Positions 1 to 12,042 are shown, numbered from the stretch's first letter. The stretch is DNA of 54,999 nucleotides from Gammaproteobacteria bacterium (GCA_027077805.1 JALWTS010000039.1:93873-148871); one strand, 5' to 3'. Made by a program: numbers and translations. Notes: generated by a model not told the origin, from the letters alone.

Positions 1-2
1 TA

Positions 3-50
3 GTCGGTCAAGAGAAACGTCAACAAGTAGAAACGGCGTTAGTACGTTAA
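3..50 (+). CDS. possible C-terminal end of a truncated upstream gene
   Basis: Frame 3 stays open from the window edge and ends at a TAA at 48-50, giving a short charged tail (VGQEKRQQVETALVR). It resembles a protein C-terminus more than the other two frames do, but 15 residues are too few to name a family. The stretch from 51 to 224 that follows holds no credible gene, only a weak 5-bp hairpin near 112-125. Confidence 0.25.
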   Translation, partial: VGQEKRQQVETALVR

Positions 51-224
51 TAGGAAGAAATTTTAATTGAAATGGCACGGAAGGATTACCTGCTTTATCT
101 TTGAAATTCATATAGCGTTAGCTATTTAACCAAATCACATAGCTTTTATTAGGCAGTTGTTCACTCTAGTTTCATAGGCAAAATATTTAAAGTTTTAGTC
201 ATCACTATCCTCACAATTGTTGAC

Positions 225-989
225 TTATTTTTTCTTACGAGTAATAGAAAATTTCATATTCACCCCGCGAACTTGAAAAGTATCCCCATCTTTCAGTTTT
301 TCAGTTTCACTAATCGCTTTGCCGTTAACTTTAACCTTACCCCGTTTTTGTGGCATTAAATAATAGCCATCCCGACGACGGTTGATCACTGCGGATAATT
401 TTGGAGCAAACCAACCACCTATCGGCAAATCAGCCTCTTTCTTTTTACCCATTTTAAAGGTAGTATGGCTCATGGTATAAGTTTGAGCTCTATCTACCAC
501 AATAATTCTTGCCGTGGTTTGACCTTTTTCAATGGCCGCATTTAACTCATGCTCATGCAATACGGACTTCATTTTAGAAGCCCCAAACAATACCGTACCT
601 TCGGATTTAATTTCATTATCATCTAAAGAAGGTGGTGACTCCTGTTGCACAGTATCCCCAGAATCATCTTCTTCCTCAACATAAGAAGTCGGTAAGCCCC
701 GCTCATCAACATATTTAATATTGTGCTTACAAATCGCAATCATATCACCATTACTTAAGGCATGACGTTGAATTTTTTGACCATTTAAATAAGTTCCATT
801 AGTGCTTTGGGTATCTTCCATATAATAAGTCCCATTCATATGCACTACTCTTGCATGACGACTAGAAACAGCCAAATTATCAATGGTCAGATCATTTTCA
901 GGTTTCCGTCCAATGGTAACAACTTTATTCGGACTTAAAGGAATTTCTTCTTGCAAAGCATTGTTGAAATAGATTTGTAATGAAGGCAT
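225..989 (-). CDS. double FHA-domain protein
   Basis: This 254-residue cytoplasmic protein probably binds phosphothreonine peptides. The N-terminal half is a clear FHA domain with all the signature elements: GRKPEND at 27-33, SSRHA at 42-46 and NGTYLNG at 64-70. An acidic linker (about 105-130) follows. The C-terminal region (about 170-254) looks like a second, degenerate FHA fold, keeping a VNGK-type turn but lacking the SxRH core. There is no signal peptide or membrane segment. A GGAA Shine-Dalgarno precedes the ATG. It lies 38 bp downstream of the TRAP permease gene on the same strand, so co-transcription is likely. FHA proteins usually read Ser/Thr-kinase output, and one such kinase is encoded at 44.8-46.6 kb. 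A link between the two is inference. Confidence 0.85.
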   Translation of the reverse strand: MPSLQIYFNNALQEEIPLSPNKVVTIGRKPENDLTIDNLAVSSRHARVVHMNGTYYMEDTQSTNGTYLNGQKIQRHALSNGDMIAICKHNIKYVDERGLPTSYVEEEDDSGDTVQQESPPSLDDNEIKSEGTVLFGASKMKSVLHEHELNAAIEKGQTTARIIVVDRAQTYTMSHTTFKMGKKKEADLPIGGWFAPKLSAVINRRRDGYYLMPQKRGKVKVNGKAISETEKLKDGDTFQVRGVNMKFSITRKKK

Positions 990-1027
990 AATGGTTTCCG
1001 TTGTTTTCGTGGTTGTAAAACTCTTTG

Positions 1028-2413
1028 TTAATTATTATAAATCATTTTTGGCAAATAAGTAGTCAAATCAGGCCAATAAAATAAAATTCCTAATAAAACA
1101 ATTTGTAGCATAATAAATGGTATTACGCCACGATAAATCGTACCAGTGCTAATTGTCTTCGGTGCGACACCGCGTAAATAAAATAATGCAAAGCCAAAGG
1201 GTGGTGTTAAAAATGAGGTTTGCAAATTCAAAGCAATCATAATGCCCAACCAAATGGGATCAAATCCCATACTTAGTAATATAGGCCCAACAATTGGCAC
1301 CACAACAAAAGTAATCTCTATAAAATCTAGCACAAATCCCAAAAAGAACATTAATAACATGACCGTCAAGAATGCGGTATATTTGCCACCGGGTAAGTCT
1401 AATAGTAAATCTTCCACTAATTCATCACCACCAAACCCTCGAAATACTAGGGAAAAAATAGAGGCACCAATTAAAATCAAAAACACCATACTAGTGATTT
1501 TGGTCGTGGATTGCATGACTTGTTTTAACTGTTGCGGATTCAACTGTTTTTGTATGCCTGCCAATAGCATAGCACCTATTGCCCCAACCGAAGCGGCTTC
1601 GGTTGGGGTGGCAACGCCCATCAAAATGGAACCTAATACTGCAACAATTAATGCAACAGGCGGTAATAACACGGTTAATAAACGCCAAGCAAGTTTAGAA
1701 AAAGGTAATTGTTGTGCGACAGGTAAACTTGGCACCATACTAGGACGAACAATCGCAAGCACTAATAAATAAGCCATATACAATCCGACTAACATTATGC
1801 CCGGAATAATTGCACCGACAAATAAATCCCCTACTGATACCGTTTCAGGCGAAAAAATCCCCATATCTAATTGGGCTTGTTGATACGCAGATGATAAAAC
1901 ATCGCCTAGTAACACCAATACAATTGAGGGTGGAATAATTTGACCTAAAGTACCTGAAGCACAAATAATCCCTGTGGCAACCTGTGGATGATAATTGTGT
2001 TTTAACATACTAGGTAAGGATAATAAGCCCATGGTAACGACTGTGGCACCGACAATACCCGTACTTGCCGCTAATAACATTCCGACTAAAGTAATGGCAA
2101 TGCCTAAGCCTGCTCGTACAGAACCTAGTAATAACGCCAAGGTATCTAATAGATTCTCTGCGACTTTAGATCGCTCTAGCATTACGCCCATAAACACAAA
2201 CAATGGCACAGCAATTAAGGTTTGATTGATCATAATCCCATATAAACGATTCGGTAAGGCTTGTAAAAATATGGGATCAAACGCATCGACTAACACCCCA
2301 AAACCCGCAAAAAATAAAGCGGTTCCTGCTAAAGTTAAAGCCACAGGATAGCCTAACATTAACACCAAACAAACCATGACAAACATAATAATGGGCAACC
2401 ATTCAATTAACAT
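1028..2413 (-). CDS. dctM: TRAP transporter large permease subunit
   Basis: This is the large integral membrane subunit (461 aa) of a tripartite ATP-independent periplasmic transporter. It moves a carboxylate-type substrate across the inner membrane using an ion gradient. It is almost entirely hydrophobic, with about 12 helices, and begins with the typical DctM N-terminus (LGYPVALTLAG near residue 21). Conserved stretches include GILLAASTGIVGA-like and IIPPS motifs. Its start shares one base with the stop of the small subunit gene, so translation is coupled. The pattern is closest in feel to the mannitol/chloroaromatic-type TRAP permeases often found beside polA in gammaproteobacteria. No DctP binding protein is encoded in the window, so the substrate is unknown. 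Confidence 0.9.
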   Translation of the reverse strand: MLIEWLPIIMFVMVCLVLMLGYPVALTLAGTALFFAGFGVLVDAFDPIFLQALPNRLYGIMINQTLIAVPLFVFMGVMLERSKVAENLLDTLALLLGSVRAGLGIAITLVGMLLAASTGIVGATVVTMGLLSLPSMLKHNYHPQVATGIICASGTLGQIIPPSIVLVLLGDVLSSAYQQAQLDMGIFSPETVSVGDLFVGAIIPGIMLVGLYMAYLLVLAIVRPSMVPSLPVAQQLPFSKLAWRLLTVLLPPVALIVAVLGSILMGVATPTEAASVGAIGAMLLAGIQKQLNPQQLKQVMQSTTKITSMVFLILIGASIFSLVFRGFGGDELVEDLLLDLPGGKYTAFLTVMLLMFFLGFVLDFIEITFVVVPIVGPILLSMGFDPIWLGIMIALNLQTSFLTPPFGFALFYLRGVAPKTISTGTIYRGVIPFIMLQIVLLGILFYWPDLTTYLPKMIYNN

Positions 2414-3075
2414 TAAGATGCTCCTTGTTGTTGAATGGTTTGCACATCTGTAATTAATTGGGCAATGCCTTGTAGTAATAATAGGCTTGCCATCACCAAA
2501 ATCGAGGTTTTTAATAAATACACGCCAGCTAAACCACCCGCTTCTCTTGATCCTTCATAAACTGCCCAAGAATCCAAAACATATTGCCAACTTAAATAAA
2601 AAGTCATACTACAAACAGGAATTAAAAATAACAAACAACCCAATAAATTTATCCATGCTTTCGTTGTCGCTGAAAATTTCTGATAAAACACATCAACTCT
2701 TACATGAGCTTGATGTTTAAGTGCATAAGAAGCTCCTAATAAAAATACTAACGCATGTAGATAGCTAACAGACTCTTGCATGGCAATCCAACCCAATGAA
2801 AAACCATAACGCAATACGACTACTAAAAATGTAATAATGACCATAAACAAGGTTAACCAAGCAACAAACTGCCCTACCCATTCACTTAATTGATTAATCC
2901 CATTCGCTAATTGACAATAATGCTTATATTTTAAACCATAACTAAAACTCAGTACTATCATGGCAATATTTAAGTACAATAAAGTTTGTGCTATAGATAA
3001 CTGACCTAAAGAATAATATTTTAAAATCATCACTAAAGCTAATAACCAAAATGGGAGTAACAATGATTTAATCAT
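2413..3075 (-). CDS. dctQ: TRAP transporter small permease subunit (extended)
   Basis: This is the small membrane subunit (220 aa) that pairs with DctM. The core, about residues 65-215, shows the four-helix DctQ pattern, including the ESVSYLHALVFLLGASYALK region and the VRVDVFYQ segment. The first 60 residues add about two extra hydrophobic helices not found in the shortest DctQ proteins. The gene overlaps the end of thrB by 4 bases (ATGA type) and touches dctM, so the three genes form one translationally coupled unit. Family assignment is firm. The role of the N-terminal extension is unknown. Confidence 0.85.
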   Translation of the reverse strand: MIKSLLLPFWLLALVMILKYYSLGQLSIAQTLLYLNIAMIVLSFSYGLKYKHYCQLANGINQLSEWVGQFVAWLTLFMVIITFLVVVLRYGFSLGWIAMQESVSYLHALVFLLGASYALKHQAHVRVDVFYQKFSATTKAWINLLGCLLFLIPVCSMTFYLSWQYVLDSWAVYEGSREAGGLAGVYLLKTSILVMASLLLLQGIAQLITDVQTIQQQGAS

Positions 3076-4019
3076 TCTAAAAAATCCAAACTTGGCGGAT
3101 GTTCAATCCGATGTTGTAAAATTTGTTTAAATACATTGGGGTCTTTAATATGGGTTAATTCCCCAGCTCTTGGGAAATACATATCATTTAAACGTGATAA
3201 CCAAAACCGCAAGGCAGCCGCACGCAACATAATGGGCCAAGCCTTAAGTTCTACCGTTTGTAATTGCCGTTGTTTTTGATAGGCTAATAATAAGCCCTTT
3301 AATTTTGTTTGCTCAAAACTGCCATCTGTTAAGGTACACCAATCATTCACCGTTACAGCGACATCATATAACAATACATCATTACACGCATGATAAAAAT
3401 CGATCATTCCTGTGAGTCTATTCCCAACAAACAAGGCATTATCCCGAAATAAATCCGCATGCACTACGCCTCTAGGTAATTCTGAAAACCGATACTGACT
3501 TTGGATATGAATTTCATTTTCTAATAATTGGGCATCATTTTCAGGCAAATGTGGTAATAATTTATCAATCGTTATTCGCCACCAATGTGGCCCGCGTTGA
3601 TTGGCTCGAAAATCAGTAAATTGTTGGCTTACGGCATGAAATTTCCCTAAACCACAACCAATGGCTTGACATTGGGTTTGATTGGGGAATCTAACACTAC
3701 TTCCCTCTAAACATTGCACAATAGCCGTTGGCTTAGATTTTAAGGTTTGCAAATAAACCCCTGCTTGATTCGCAATAGGATGAGCACTAGGCACTTGATG
3801 TTCGGCTAAAAATGCCATGACATTTAAAAAATAAGGTAGCTCTGATGCGGTTAATTCTTCAAAAATCGTTAAAACATATTTACCAGTTGAGGTATGTACA
3901 AAATAGTTAGTATTTTCAATTCCATCACTAATGCCTTGATAATCAAGCAACTCACCTAAATCATAATGGCTAAGTAATTCAATTAAATGTTCGGGTTCAA
4001 TAATAGTATAAACGGACAT
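3072..4019 (-). CDS. thrB: homoserine kinase, ThrB type II (choline-kinase-like fold)
   Basis: The enzyme phosphorylates homoserine to O-phosphohomoserine in threonine biosynthesis. The 315-residue sequence belongs to the aminoglycoside phosphotransferase-like form found in pseudomonads, not the GHMP form of E. coli. Catalytic signatures are HADLFRDN at 187-194 (D189, N194) and the metal-binding GMIDF (D207). The start chosen is the ATG at 4019, which gives the familiar MSVYT opening. An ATG 24 bases upstream would add an AT-rich unlikely leader. It diverges from polA, as in many gammaproteobacteria, and is followed with a 4-base overlap by the TRAP genes. Confidence 0.9.
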   Translation of the reverse strand: MSVYTIIEPEHLIELLSHYDLGELLDYQGISDGIENTNYFVHTSTGKYVLTIFEELTASELPYFLNVMAFLAEHQVPSAHPIANQAGVYLQTLKSKPTAIVQCLEGSSVRFPNQTQCQAIGCGLGKFHAVSQQFTDFRANQRGPHWWRITIDKLLPHLPENDAQLLENEIHIQSQYRFSELPRGVVHADLFRDNALFVGNRLTGMIDFYHACNDVLLYDVAVTVNDWCTLTDGSFEQTKLKGLLLAYQKQRQLQTVELKAWPIMLRAAALRFWLSRLNDMYFPRAGELTHIKDPNVFKQILQHRIEHPPSLDFLE

Positions 4020-4109
4020 AAAGTTTAAAATTTTAATCACCAAGCACTATTGTATTATAATTGTTATAACTTCGCTACAATAGCATTTTCATTTATATGG
4101 CTTGATATT

Positions 4110-6800
4110 ATGACTCAAATAAGAAAATTGATTATTATTGACGGTTCTTCCTATTTATTTCGAGCTTATCATGCCTTGCCCGAATTGAGCAATTCCAAAC
4201 ACCAACCCACAGGGGCAATTTATGGTGTGGGCAAAATGTTGTTTAAACTACTACAAGATCATCAACCCAGCCATATTGTAACAGTGATGGATGCCAAAGG
4301 TAAAACCATTAGACATCAGCTTTATCCTAACTATAAAAGCCATCGCCCTAAGATGGATCAAAACTTAGTGGATCAATTAAAGCAGGTCGATGAATTAGTA
4401 CAAGTCATGGGCATACCTTTAGTAAGAATGACGGGTATTGAAGCCGATGATATTATGGCAACTTTAGCCATTCAGGCACAAGCCAAGGGCTGGCATTGTA
4501 CTATTGTCAGTAATGATAAGGACCTCACCCAATTAATTAATCCGCAAATCCAAATGCTAGATACCTTAAAAAATATTGTTTTAGATGAACAATCCGTGTT
4601 AAATAAATACCAATTACCGCCTAAACTAATAGCGGATTATTTAGCCTTGGTAGGTGATAGTGTTGATGGTATTCCAGGCATTGCTAAAGTTGGTCATAAA
4701 ACCGCTGTCAAATGGTTGCAAACCTATGGTGGTTTAGAACAACTTATCCAAAATGCCGATAAAATTACAGGTAAAGTCGGTGAGAATTTACGCAATAATC
4801 TGGACAACTTAAAACTTTATTACCAGCTCACTTGTTTAGATACCCAGATTGCTTTAGATATTGATTTAGAGCAACTCACTTGGCAAGGATTGCAAACCCA
4901 AGCATTGCTAGATTTTTGTCAACGTTTAGAATTTCATGCTTGGCCAAAAGATTTTGGGATTGATAACAATCATAACAATGCCGATAAGCGTGTCAAAGCC
5001 GATTACCAAGCCTTACTGACTTGGGCAGACTTTCATCATTATCTAAGCCAACTACAACAAAGCCAAGCATTTGCTTTTGACACTGAAACCACTCATTTAG
5101 ACCCACTGCAAGCCGAATTAGTCGGCTTATCCTTTGCCATACACCCCAAACAAGCGGTTTATATTCCATTCAATCACCATTATTTAGATGCCCCTATGCA
5201 ACTGAATCAAACCCAAGTATTACAAGCCTTAAAACCTTTATTAGAAAACCCCGACATTGCCAAAATTGGGCAAAATTTAAAATATGATCAACATGTTTTG
5301 GCAAATTATGGTATTGCATTACAGGGCATTGGTGATGATACCATGTTGGCATCTTATGTCTTAGACAGCACCGAAAAACACGACTTAGATTATTTAGCCA
5401 TTAAACATTTAAACTATACTACCATTCATTACAAGGACATTGTAGGCAAAGGCAAAAAGCAAAAATCATTTGCCCAAGTTGATATTGCAACTGCCAGTGT
5501 TTATGCCGCGGAAGATGCAGATATTAGCTTACAACTACAACAAAAATTTCGCCAAGCTCTTGCACAGCAACCGACATTGCAACAATTATATCAAACCCTA
5601 GAAATCCCCTTAATTAAAGTATTATTTAAAATGGAACGCCAAGGCGTATTAATTGATCGAGTCGCTTTAAGCCAGCAAAGCCAAGTTTTAAGCAAAAAAA
5701 TTCAACAAATCGAGCAATCAGCTTATCATATTGCTGGCGAAAAATTTAATCTTGCCTCTCCCAAACAAATTCAAAGCATACTCTATGAAAAATTAAAACT
5801 ACCCATTTTGAAAAAAACCCCCAAAGGCCAACCATCAACCAGCGAAGAAGTCTTACACGAACTAGCTGTTAATTATTCATTACCCAGACTGATTTTAGAA
5901 CATCGAGGCTTTGCCAAACTAAAATCCACTTATATGGAAGCTTTGATCAAACAAATCAACCCTAAAACCCAGCGAGTGCATACCTCTTATCACCAAGCGG
6001 TAGCAGTAACAGGACGCTTATCCTCAGTACAACCGAATCTACAAAATATTCCTATTCGTACCGAACAAGGGCGAAAAATTCGTCAAGCCTTTATCGCGCC
6101 AAAAGGCTATAAAATCGTCGCCGCCGATTATTCGCAAATTGAACTCCGAATTATGGCACATTTATCACAAGACACAACTTTATTACAAGCCTTTCATAAC
6201 AACCAAGACATTCACCAAGCCACAGCAGCCGAAATTTTCGACATAGCACTAGAGCAAGTTAATGCCGAGCAACGCCGTTCTGCCAAAGCCATTAATTTTG
6301 GTTTAATTTATGGCATGTCTGCCTTTGGCTTAGCGAAACAATTAAATATTGATAATAAGCAAGCCAAACAATACATAGAACGTTATTTTCAGCGTTATCC
6401 CCAAGTCAAACGATTTATGGATCAAACCCGTGAACAAGCAAGCAAACAAGGTTATGTTGAAACCTTATTAGGACGACGTTTATATCTACCCGAAATCAAT
6501 GCTAAAAATACCAAACAACGGCAATATGCGGAAAGAACTGCCATCAACGCCCCAATGCAAGGCACAGCCGCCGATATAATTAAACTCGCTATGCTGGCCG
6601 TTGATCAACAACTCAGCCAAACTCAAACCGATGCCAAAATGCTCATGCAAGTCCATGATGAATTGGTATTTGAAGTAGCAGAAGCAGAGGTATCAGCGTT
6701 TAGCCAATGGTTAAAACCGATTATGGAAAAAGCCTTAAAGTTAGATTTACCCTTAGTTGTCGCAATTGGCGTTGGGGATAATTGGGAAGAGGCGCATTGA
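4110..6800 (+). CDS. polA: DNA polymerase I
   Basis: This 896-residue enzyme fills gaps, removes RNA primers and acts in excision repair. All three domains are present. The N-terminal 5'-3' exonuclease (about 1-290) has IIDGSSYLFRAYHALP near the start. The 3'-5' proofreading domain keeps the DTET exo motif and a late AAEDAD motif, so it looks active. The polymerase domain carries VAADYSQIELRIMAHLS (motif A), RRSAKAINFGLIYGMS (O helix) and QVHDELVFEV (motif C). I chose the ATG at 4110 because the upstream in-frame ATG (4050) adds 20 residues absent from the family and sits in the thrB promoter side. It diverges from thrB and converges on glmS. Confidence 0.95.
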   Translation: MTQIRKLIIIDGSSYLFRAYHALPELSNSKHQPTGAIYGVGKMLFKLLQDHQPSHIVTVMDAKGKTIRHQLYPNYKSHRPKMDQNLVDQLKQVDELVQVMGIPLVRMTGIEADDIMATLAIQAQAKGWHCTIVSNDKDLTQLINPQIQMLDTLKNIVLDEQSVLNKYQLPPKLIADYLALVGDSVDGIPGIAKVGHKTAVKWLQTYGGLEQLIQNADKITGKVGENLRNNLDNLKLYYQLTCLDTQIALDIDLEQLTWQGLQTQALLDFCQRLEFHAWPKDFGIDNNHNNADKRVKADYQALLTWADFHHYLSQLQQSQAFAFDTETTHLDPLQAELVGLSFAIHPKQAVYIPFNHHYLDAPMQLNQTQVLQALKPLLENPDIAKIGQNLKYDQHVLANYGIALQGIGDDTMLASYVLDSTEKHDLDYLAIKHLNYTTIHYKDIVGKGKKQKSFAQVDIATASVYAAEDADISLQLQQKFRQALAQQPTLQQLYQTLEIPLIKVLFKMERQGVLIDRVALSQQSQVLSKKIQQIEQSAYHIAGEKFNLASPKQIQSILYEKLKLPILKKTPKGQPSTSEEVLHELAVNYSLPRLILEHRGFAKLKSTYMEALIKQINPKTQRVHTSYHQAVAVTGRLSSVQPNLQNIPIRTEQGRKIRQAFIAPKGYKIVAADYSQIELRIMAHLSQDTTLLQAFHNNQDIHQATAAEIFDIALEQVNAEQRRSAKAINFGLIYGMSAFGLAKQLNIDNKQAKQYIERYFQRYPQVKRFMDQTREQASKQGYVETLLGRRLYLPEINAKNTKQRQYAERTAINAPMQGTAADIIKLAMLAVDQQLSQTQTDAKMLMQVHDELVFEVAEAEVSAFSQWLKPIMEKALKLDLPLVVAIGVGDNWEEAH

Positions 6801-6884
6801 AAAATGTGCTAAAAACTGGGAAAAATTTTACGCCGATCCGAATATTCCACAAAATAATATAAAATTTTCGTTTGTAATTTCGCA

Positions 6885-8717
6885 TCACTCCACTGTTACC
6901 GACTTCGCCAAATTCCTAGGCTGATCCACATCTGTCCCCTTTAATACTGCCACATGATACGCTAATAATTGCAAGGGAATAGTATAAATAATTGGGGCGA
7001 AATAATCGGCAATCGTGGGGACTGAAAGCACATGAATATTCGCTTGTGATTCAATGACAATCGCTTGATCCGCAAAGATAAATAATTGTCCGCCTCTGGC
7101 TTCTACTTCTTTTAAATTAGATTTAAGTTTTTCTAAAAGTTCGTCATTAGGGGCAACGGCAACCACAGGCATTTCAGTATCAATTAAAGCTAAAGGCCCA
7201 TGTTTGAGTTCGCCTGCGGGATAGGCTTCGGCATGAATATAAGAAATTTCTTTAAGTTTTAATGCTCCTTCCATTGCCACGGGATATTGGGCACCACGTC
7301 CTAAAAATAAGGTATGATGTTTTTCATTAAATAACTGTGATAAAATTTCTATGGCAGGTTCTAAAGCTAAGACCTCTTGTACTTGGCTAGGTAAATGGCG
7401 TAAATTAGTAATGACTTCATGTTCAAATTCAGTATCTAAACTATTATAGCGACCTAAAGCTAATACGAGTAATAATAATGCCGTTAGTTGAGTGGTAAAG
7501 GCTTTAGTTGACGCTACTCCAATTTCTGGCCCTGCTCTGGTCATCAGTACTAAATCGGATTCTCGCACTAAAGAACTTTCAGGAACATTACAAATACACA
7601 AACTATATTGATAGCCTAGTTGTTTCGCTACTCTGAGTGCTGCTAGTGTATCCGCCGTTTCGCCTGATTGTGAAATGGTAACAAATAAGCTGGGTTGTTT
7701 GACAATATGATTGCGATAACGAAATTCGCTGGCAACTTCTACTCGACACGGTAAACCCACATACTGTTCTAGCCAATAAGTGGCAATTAAGCCTGCATGA
7801 TAACTCGTACCACATGCCACAATTTGTACAGCTTCGATTTGGGCAAAGATAGCTTTGGCTTCTAAGCCAAATGATTCGATCAAAACTTTATTCGTGCTAA
7901 TTCGACCTTCTAAAGTGTTGGCAATCGCCTCGGATTGCTCAAAGATTTCTTTTAACATATAGTGTCGATATTGGCCTTTTTCTACGGCATCAGCACTCAT
8001 GTCTAAATCTTTAATGGGGCGTTCAACTAATTTCCCTGATTGATCATAAATATGGCATTGCGTTGGGGTTAAATCGGCCATATCACCTTCTTCTAAAAAG
8101 ATAAAACGGCGAGTAACAGGTAGTAAGGCAAAGATATCAGAAGCGATAAAATGCTCACCAATCCCTATGCCAATCACTAATGGACTGCCACTCCTCGTGA
8201 CTATTAAACGTTGTGGTTCTTGAGTGGCAATTACCCCTAAAGCATACGATCCTTCTAATTCAGCAATAGTTGCTTTAACTGCTTGGAATAAATCTTGGCA
8301 TTGTTGATAATATTTGTAAACCTGATGCACAACAACTTCAGTATCTGTATCTGAAGTAAATTCATAACCTTCCGTTAATTGTTGTTGTTTTAAATCTTCA
8401 TGGTTTTCAATAATACCATTATGTACTAAGACAATTTGTTGCCGACAAATATGCGGATGAGCATTTTTTACCAAAGGTTCGCCATGGGTCGCCCAACGGG
8501 TATGTGCAATACCGACATAACCATCTAATGGTGATTGCACAATCGCTTTAGCTAAACCAGCGACTTTACCTTTCGTTCGATGGCGTTGAATACAATGCGT
8601 TTGATCCAAAATTGCCATTCCTGCGGAATCATAGCCACGATATTCTAAACGTCGTAAACCCTCTAACAAAATAGGTGCCACAAAACGTTGAGCAACTGCT
8701 CCGACAATTCCACACAT
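6885..8717 (-). CDS. glmS: glutamine-fructose-6-phosphate aminotransferase (isomerising)
   Basis: GlmS makes glucosamine-6-phosphate from fructose-6-phosphate and glutamine, the first step to UDP-GlcNAc for peptidoglycan and LPS. At 610 aa it has the expected length. The protein opens with MCGIVGAV, so Cys2 becomes the catalytic nucleophile after Met removal. The glutaminase domain (about 1-240) includes [10 protein letters not shown] and HNGIIENH. Two SIS sugar-isomerase domains follow ([30 protein letters not shown]), and the end NLAKSVTVE is typical. The start overlaps the glmU stop by one base (TAATG), giving coupled translation. I see no glmS ribozyme, as expected outside Firmicutes. Confidence 0.96.
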   Translation of the reverse strand: MCGIVGAVAQRFVAPILLEGLRRLEYRGYDSAGMAILDQTHCIQRHRTKGKVAGLAKAIVQSPLDGYVGIAHTRWATHGEPLVKNAHPHICRQQIVLVHNGIIENHEDLKQQQLTEGYEFTSDTDTEVVVHQVYKYYQQCQDLFQAVKATIAELEGSYALGVIATQEPQRLIVTRSGSPLVIGIGIGEHFIASDIFALLPVTRRFIFLEEGDMADLTPTQCHIYDQSGKLVERPIKDLDMSADAVEKGQYRHYMLKEIFEQSEAIANTLEGRISTNKVLIESFGLEAKAIFAQIEAVQIVACGTSYHAGLIATYWLEQYVGLPCRVEVASEFRYRNHIVKQPSLFVTISQSGETADTLAALRVAKQLGYQYSLCICNVPESSLVRESDLVLMTRAGPEIGVASTKAFTTQLTALLLLVLALGRYNSLDTEFEHEVITNLRHLPSQVQEVLALEPAIEILSQLFNEKHHTLFLGRGAQYPVAMEGALKLKEISYIHAEAYPAGELKHGPLALIDTEMPVVAVAPNDELLEKLKSNLKEVEARGGQLFIFADQAIVIESQANIHVLSVPTIADYFAPIIYTIPLQLLAYHVAVLKGTDVDQPRNLAKSVTVE

Positions 8718-10090
8718 TAGTCCATCCTCTCAGTTTTGCTTGGACGTTTCCAACCATGGATAGTTTTTTGTTTGCTGCGACTTAAGGTTAATTCGTTTTC
8801 TGGGGTATTGGCCGTAATAGTTGAACCTGCCCCAATCATTGCCCCTTGACCAACTATTACTGGTGCTACTAATTGCGTATCCGATCCGATAAAGGCATTA
8901 TCGCCAATAATAGTTTGATGTTTATAAGCCCCATCATAATTGCAGGTAATCGTACCTGCCCCAATGTTGACTTGAGAACCCATAATAGTATCACCAATAT
9001 AACTTAAATGATTAATTTTAGACCCTTGGGCGATTTGAGATTTTTTGATTTCCACAAAATTTCCCACACGTACATTTTGGGCTAATTCAGTTTCAGGACG
9101 AATTCTGGCAAATGGTCCAATGCGACAACCCTCGGCAATTTTAGCCTGCTCAATCACTGAATTGGGTAAAATTTCCACATTATCACCAATTTGGCTATCT
9201 TTAATCACCACATTGGCTCCAATTTTGACATTATGACCTAAACTCACTTGCCCTTGAATTAGCACATTAATATCCACTATGACGTCTTGACCAATCTTTA
9301 ATTCACCGCGTAAATCAAAACGTTTGGGATCTAATAGGGTTAGCCCTTGTGTCATTAAATGCTCTACTTGCTGTTGTTGATAAATTCGTTCTAAATAGGC
9401 CTGTTGACAATGATTATTAATCCCCATGGTCTCCGTGAGTTTTTCAGCTTGCGTGCTGGCAATTTCAATACCATCTGCGACGGCTTTCGCAATAATATCG
9501 GTTAAATAATATTCTTTCTGGGTATTACGATTGCTTAAACTATCCAACCAGGGTTTTAAATAAGCGGTTTTTACAGCTAAAATTCCTGTATTAATTTCAT
9601 TAATCATTAATTGTTCGGGGCTGGCATCTTTTTGTTCGACAATGGATTGAATTTTATCGACTTGATTACGAATAACACGACCATAACCTTGTGGTTGTTC
9701 TAAACAAGCCGTTAATAACGCAAAGCCGGTGCTTTGGGTTAAATTTAGTAATTGTTCTAAGGTTGCTACTTTAATTAAGGGGACATCAGCATATAAAACC
9801 AAACTAATGCCATTGGGGTCTAAATGGGGTAGTGCTTGTTGTACCGCATGACCTGTACCCAATTGTTGAGCTTGTTCAATCCAGTTAATATCAAAATGGG
9901 CTAAGGCTTGCTTTACTTTTTCGCCTTGATGTCCATAAATCACATGGAGTTTCGCTTTGACTAAATTTTGGGCAGTTTTGATAACATGGGCTAACATTGC
10001 TTGCCCAGCAATTTCATGTAATACTTTAGGCTTATTGGAACACATGCGTGTGCCTTTACCTGCCGCTAGAATAATAATATCTAATGACAT
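8717..10090 (-). CDS. glmU: bifunctional GlmU: GlcN-1-P acetyltransferase / GlcNAc-1-P uridyltransferase
   Basis: GlmU catalyses the last two steps to UDP-GlcNAc. The 457-residue protein has the N-terminal nucleotidyltransferase signature LAAGKGTRM at about 7-15, and a C-terminal left-handed beta-helix of hexapeptide repeats from about residue 250 onward ([31 protein letters not shown]). It is separated from atpC by an intrinsic terminator, so it probably needs its own promoter in the short gap or depends on readthrough. It is translationally coupled to glmS downstream. The atpC-glmU-glmS order is standard for gammaproteobacteria. Confidence 0.96.
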   Translation of the reverse strand: MSLDIIILAAGKGTRMCSNKPKVLHEIAGQAMLAHVIKTAQNLVKAKLHVIYGHQGEKVKQALAHFDINWIEQAQQLGTGHAVQQALPHLDPNGISLVLYADVPLIKVATLEQLLNLTQSTGFALLTACLEQPQGYGRVIRNQVDKIQSIVEQKDASPEQLMINEINTGILAVKTAYLKPWLDSLSNRNTQKEYYLTDIIAKAVADGIEIASTQAEKLTETMGINNHCQQAYLERIYQQQQVEHLMTQGLTLLDPKRFDLRGELKIGQDVIVDINVLIQGQVSLGHNVKIGANVVIKDSQIGDNVEILPNSVIEQAKIAEGCRIGPFARIRPETELAQNVRVGNFVEIKKSQIAQGSKINHLSYIGDTIMGSQVNIGAGTITCNYDGAYKHQTIIGDNAFIGSDTQLVAPVIVGQGAMIGAGSTITANTPENELTLSRSKQKTIHGWKRPSKTERMD

Positions 10091-10120
10091 AATAATTCCT
10101 AATGTTTGATTTTAATTCCG

Positions 10121-10158
10121 AAAAAAAAAACGCTATTCCATAATTATAGAATAGCGTT
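10121..10158 (-). terminator. intrinsic terminator after atpC
   Basis: Read on the minus strand, a perfect 10-bp stem (AACGCTATTC at 10129-10138 paired with GAATAGCGTT at 10149-10158) with a 10-base loop is followed by a run of ten T residues (10121-10130 on the complement). It lies 28 bases past the atpC stop and before glmU. It should end most ATP synthase transcripts and partly insulate glmU-glmS. Confidence 0.88.
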
Positions 10159-10186
10159 GGTGTTTGAGTTTGTCATTTAATGGTAA

Positions 10187-10612
10187 TTATTTTCTGGGTT
10201 TGCGATATTTTTTAATTGCCTGTAATTGTGCGACTGCTTTCGCAAGTTCCGCTTTAATTTGTGCATCACTAATATCATCATGTTGATCTTGAAGTAATTT
10301 TTCGGCTTTTTGTTTGGCTTCTAACGCTGCTTTTTCATCAAGATCATCTGCTCGAATGGCAGTATCTGCTAAAATAGTTACGACATGAGGTTGGACTTCT
10401 AAAATTCCCCCTGAAACATAATAACAATCATGCTCTTTTGGGCTGGGTGCTTGTAAACGAACAGACCCCGGTTTTAGGCGAGTTAATAAGGACGTATGCA
10501 TAGGTGCAATCCCTACTTCGCCCATTTCCGCTGGGGCATATACCATTTCTGCCGTGCCTTCAAAAATTGACGCTTCAGCACTTACGATATCGACATGAAT
10601 TGTCATTGCCAT
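10187..10612 (-). CDS. atpC: F1F0 ATP synthase epsilon subunit
   Basis: This is the epsilon subunit (141 aa) of the F1 central stalk, which inhibits ATP hydrolysis and couples the rotor to the catalytic head. The N-terminal beta-sandwich (about 1-85) begins with the typical [17 protein letters not shown]. The segment [19 protein letters not shown] is the family signature. The C-terminal helical hairpin is rich in Ala, Lys and Glu. It is the last gene of the ATP synthase operon and is followed by a strong terminator. Confidence 0.95.
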   Translation of the reverse strand: MAMTIHVDIVSAEASIFEGTAEMVYAPAEMGEVGIAPMHTSLLTRLKPGSVRLQAPSPKEHDCYYVSGGILEVQPHVVTILADTAIRADDLDEKAALEAKQKAEKLLQDQHDDISDAQIKAELAKAVAQLQAIKKYRKPRK

Positions 10613-10644
10613 AATGCAAATTCCTTATGAGTTTTTATAGGGTT

Positions 10645-12042
<1,398 letters not shown>

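Noticed and set aside
112..125. Small hairpin ATAGC-GTTA-GCTAT after the partial first gene
   Set aside because: The stem is only 5 bp, AT-rich, and lacks a T-tract, so it does not support a terminator call.
1242..1772. 176-codon open frame antisense to the TRAP permease gene
   Set aside because: It is the mirror of a strongly conserved hydrophobic gene, its product is low-complexity (Asn/Thr/Ile/Pro-rich), and no ribosome site is seen.
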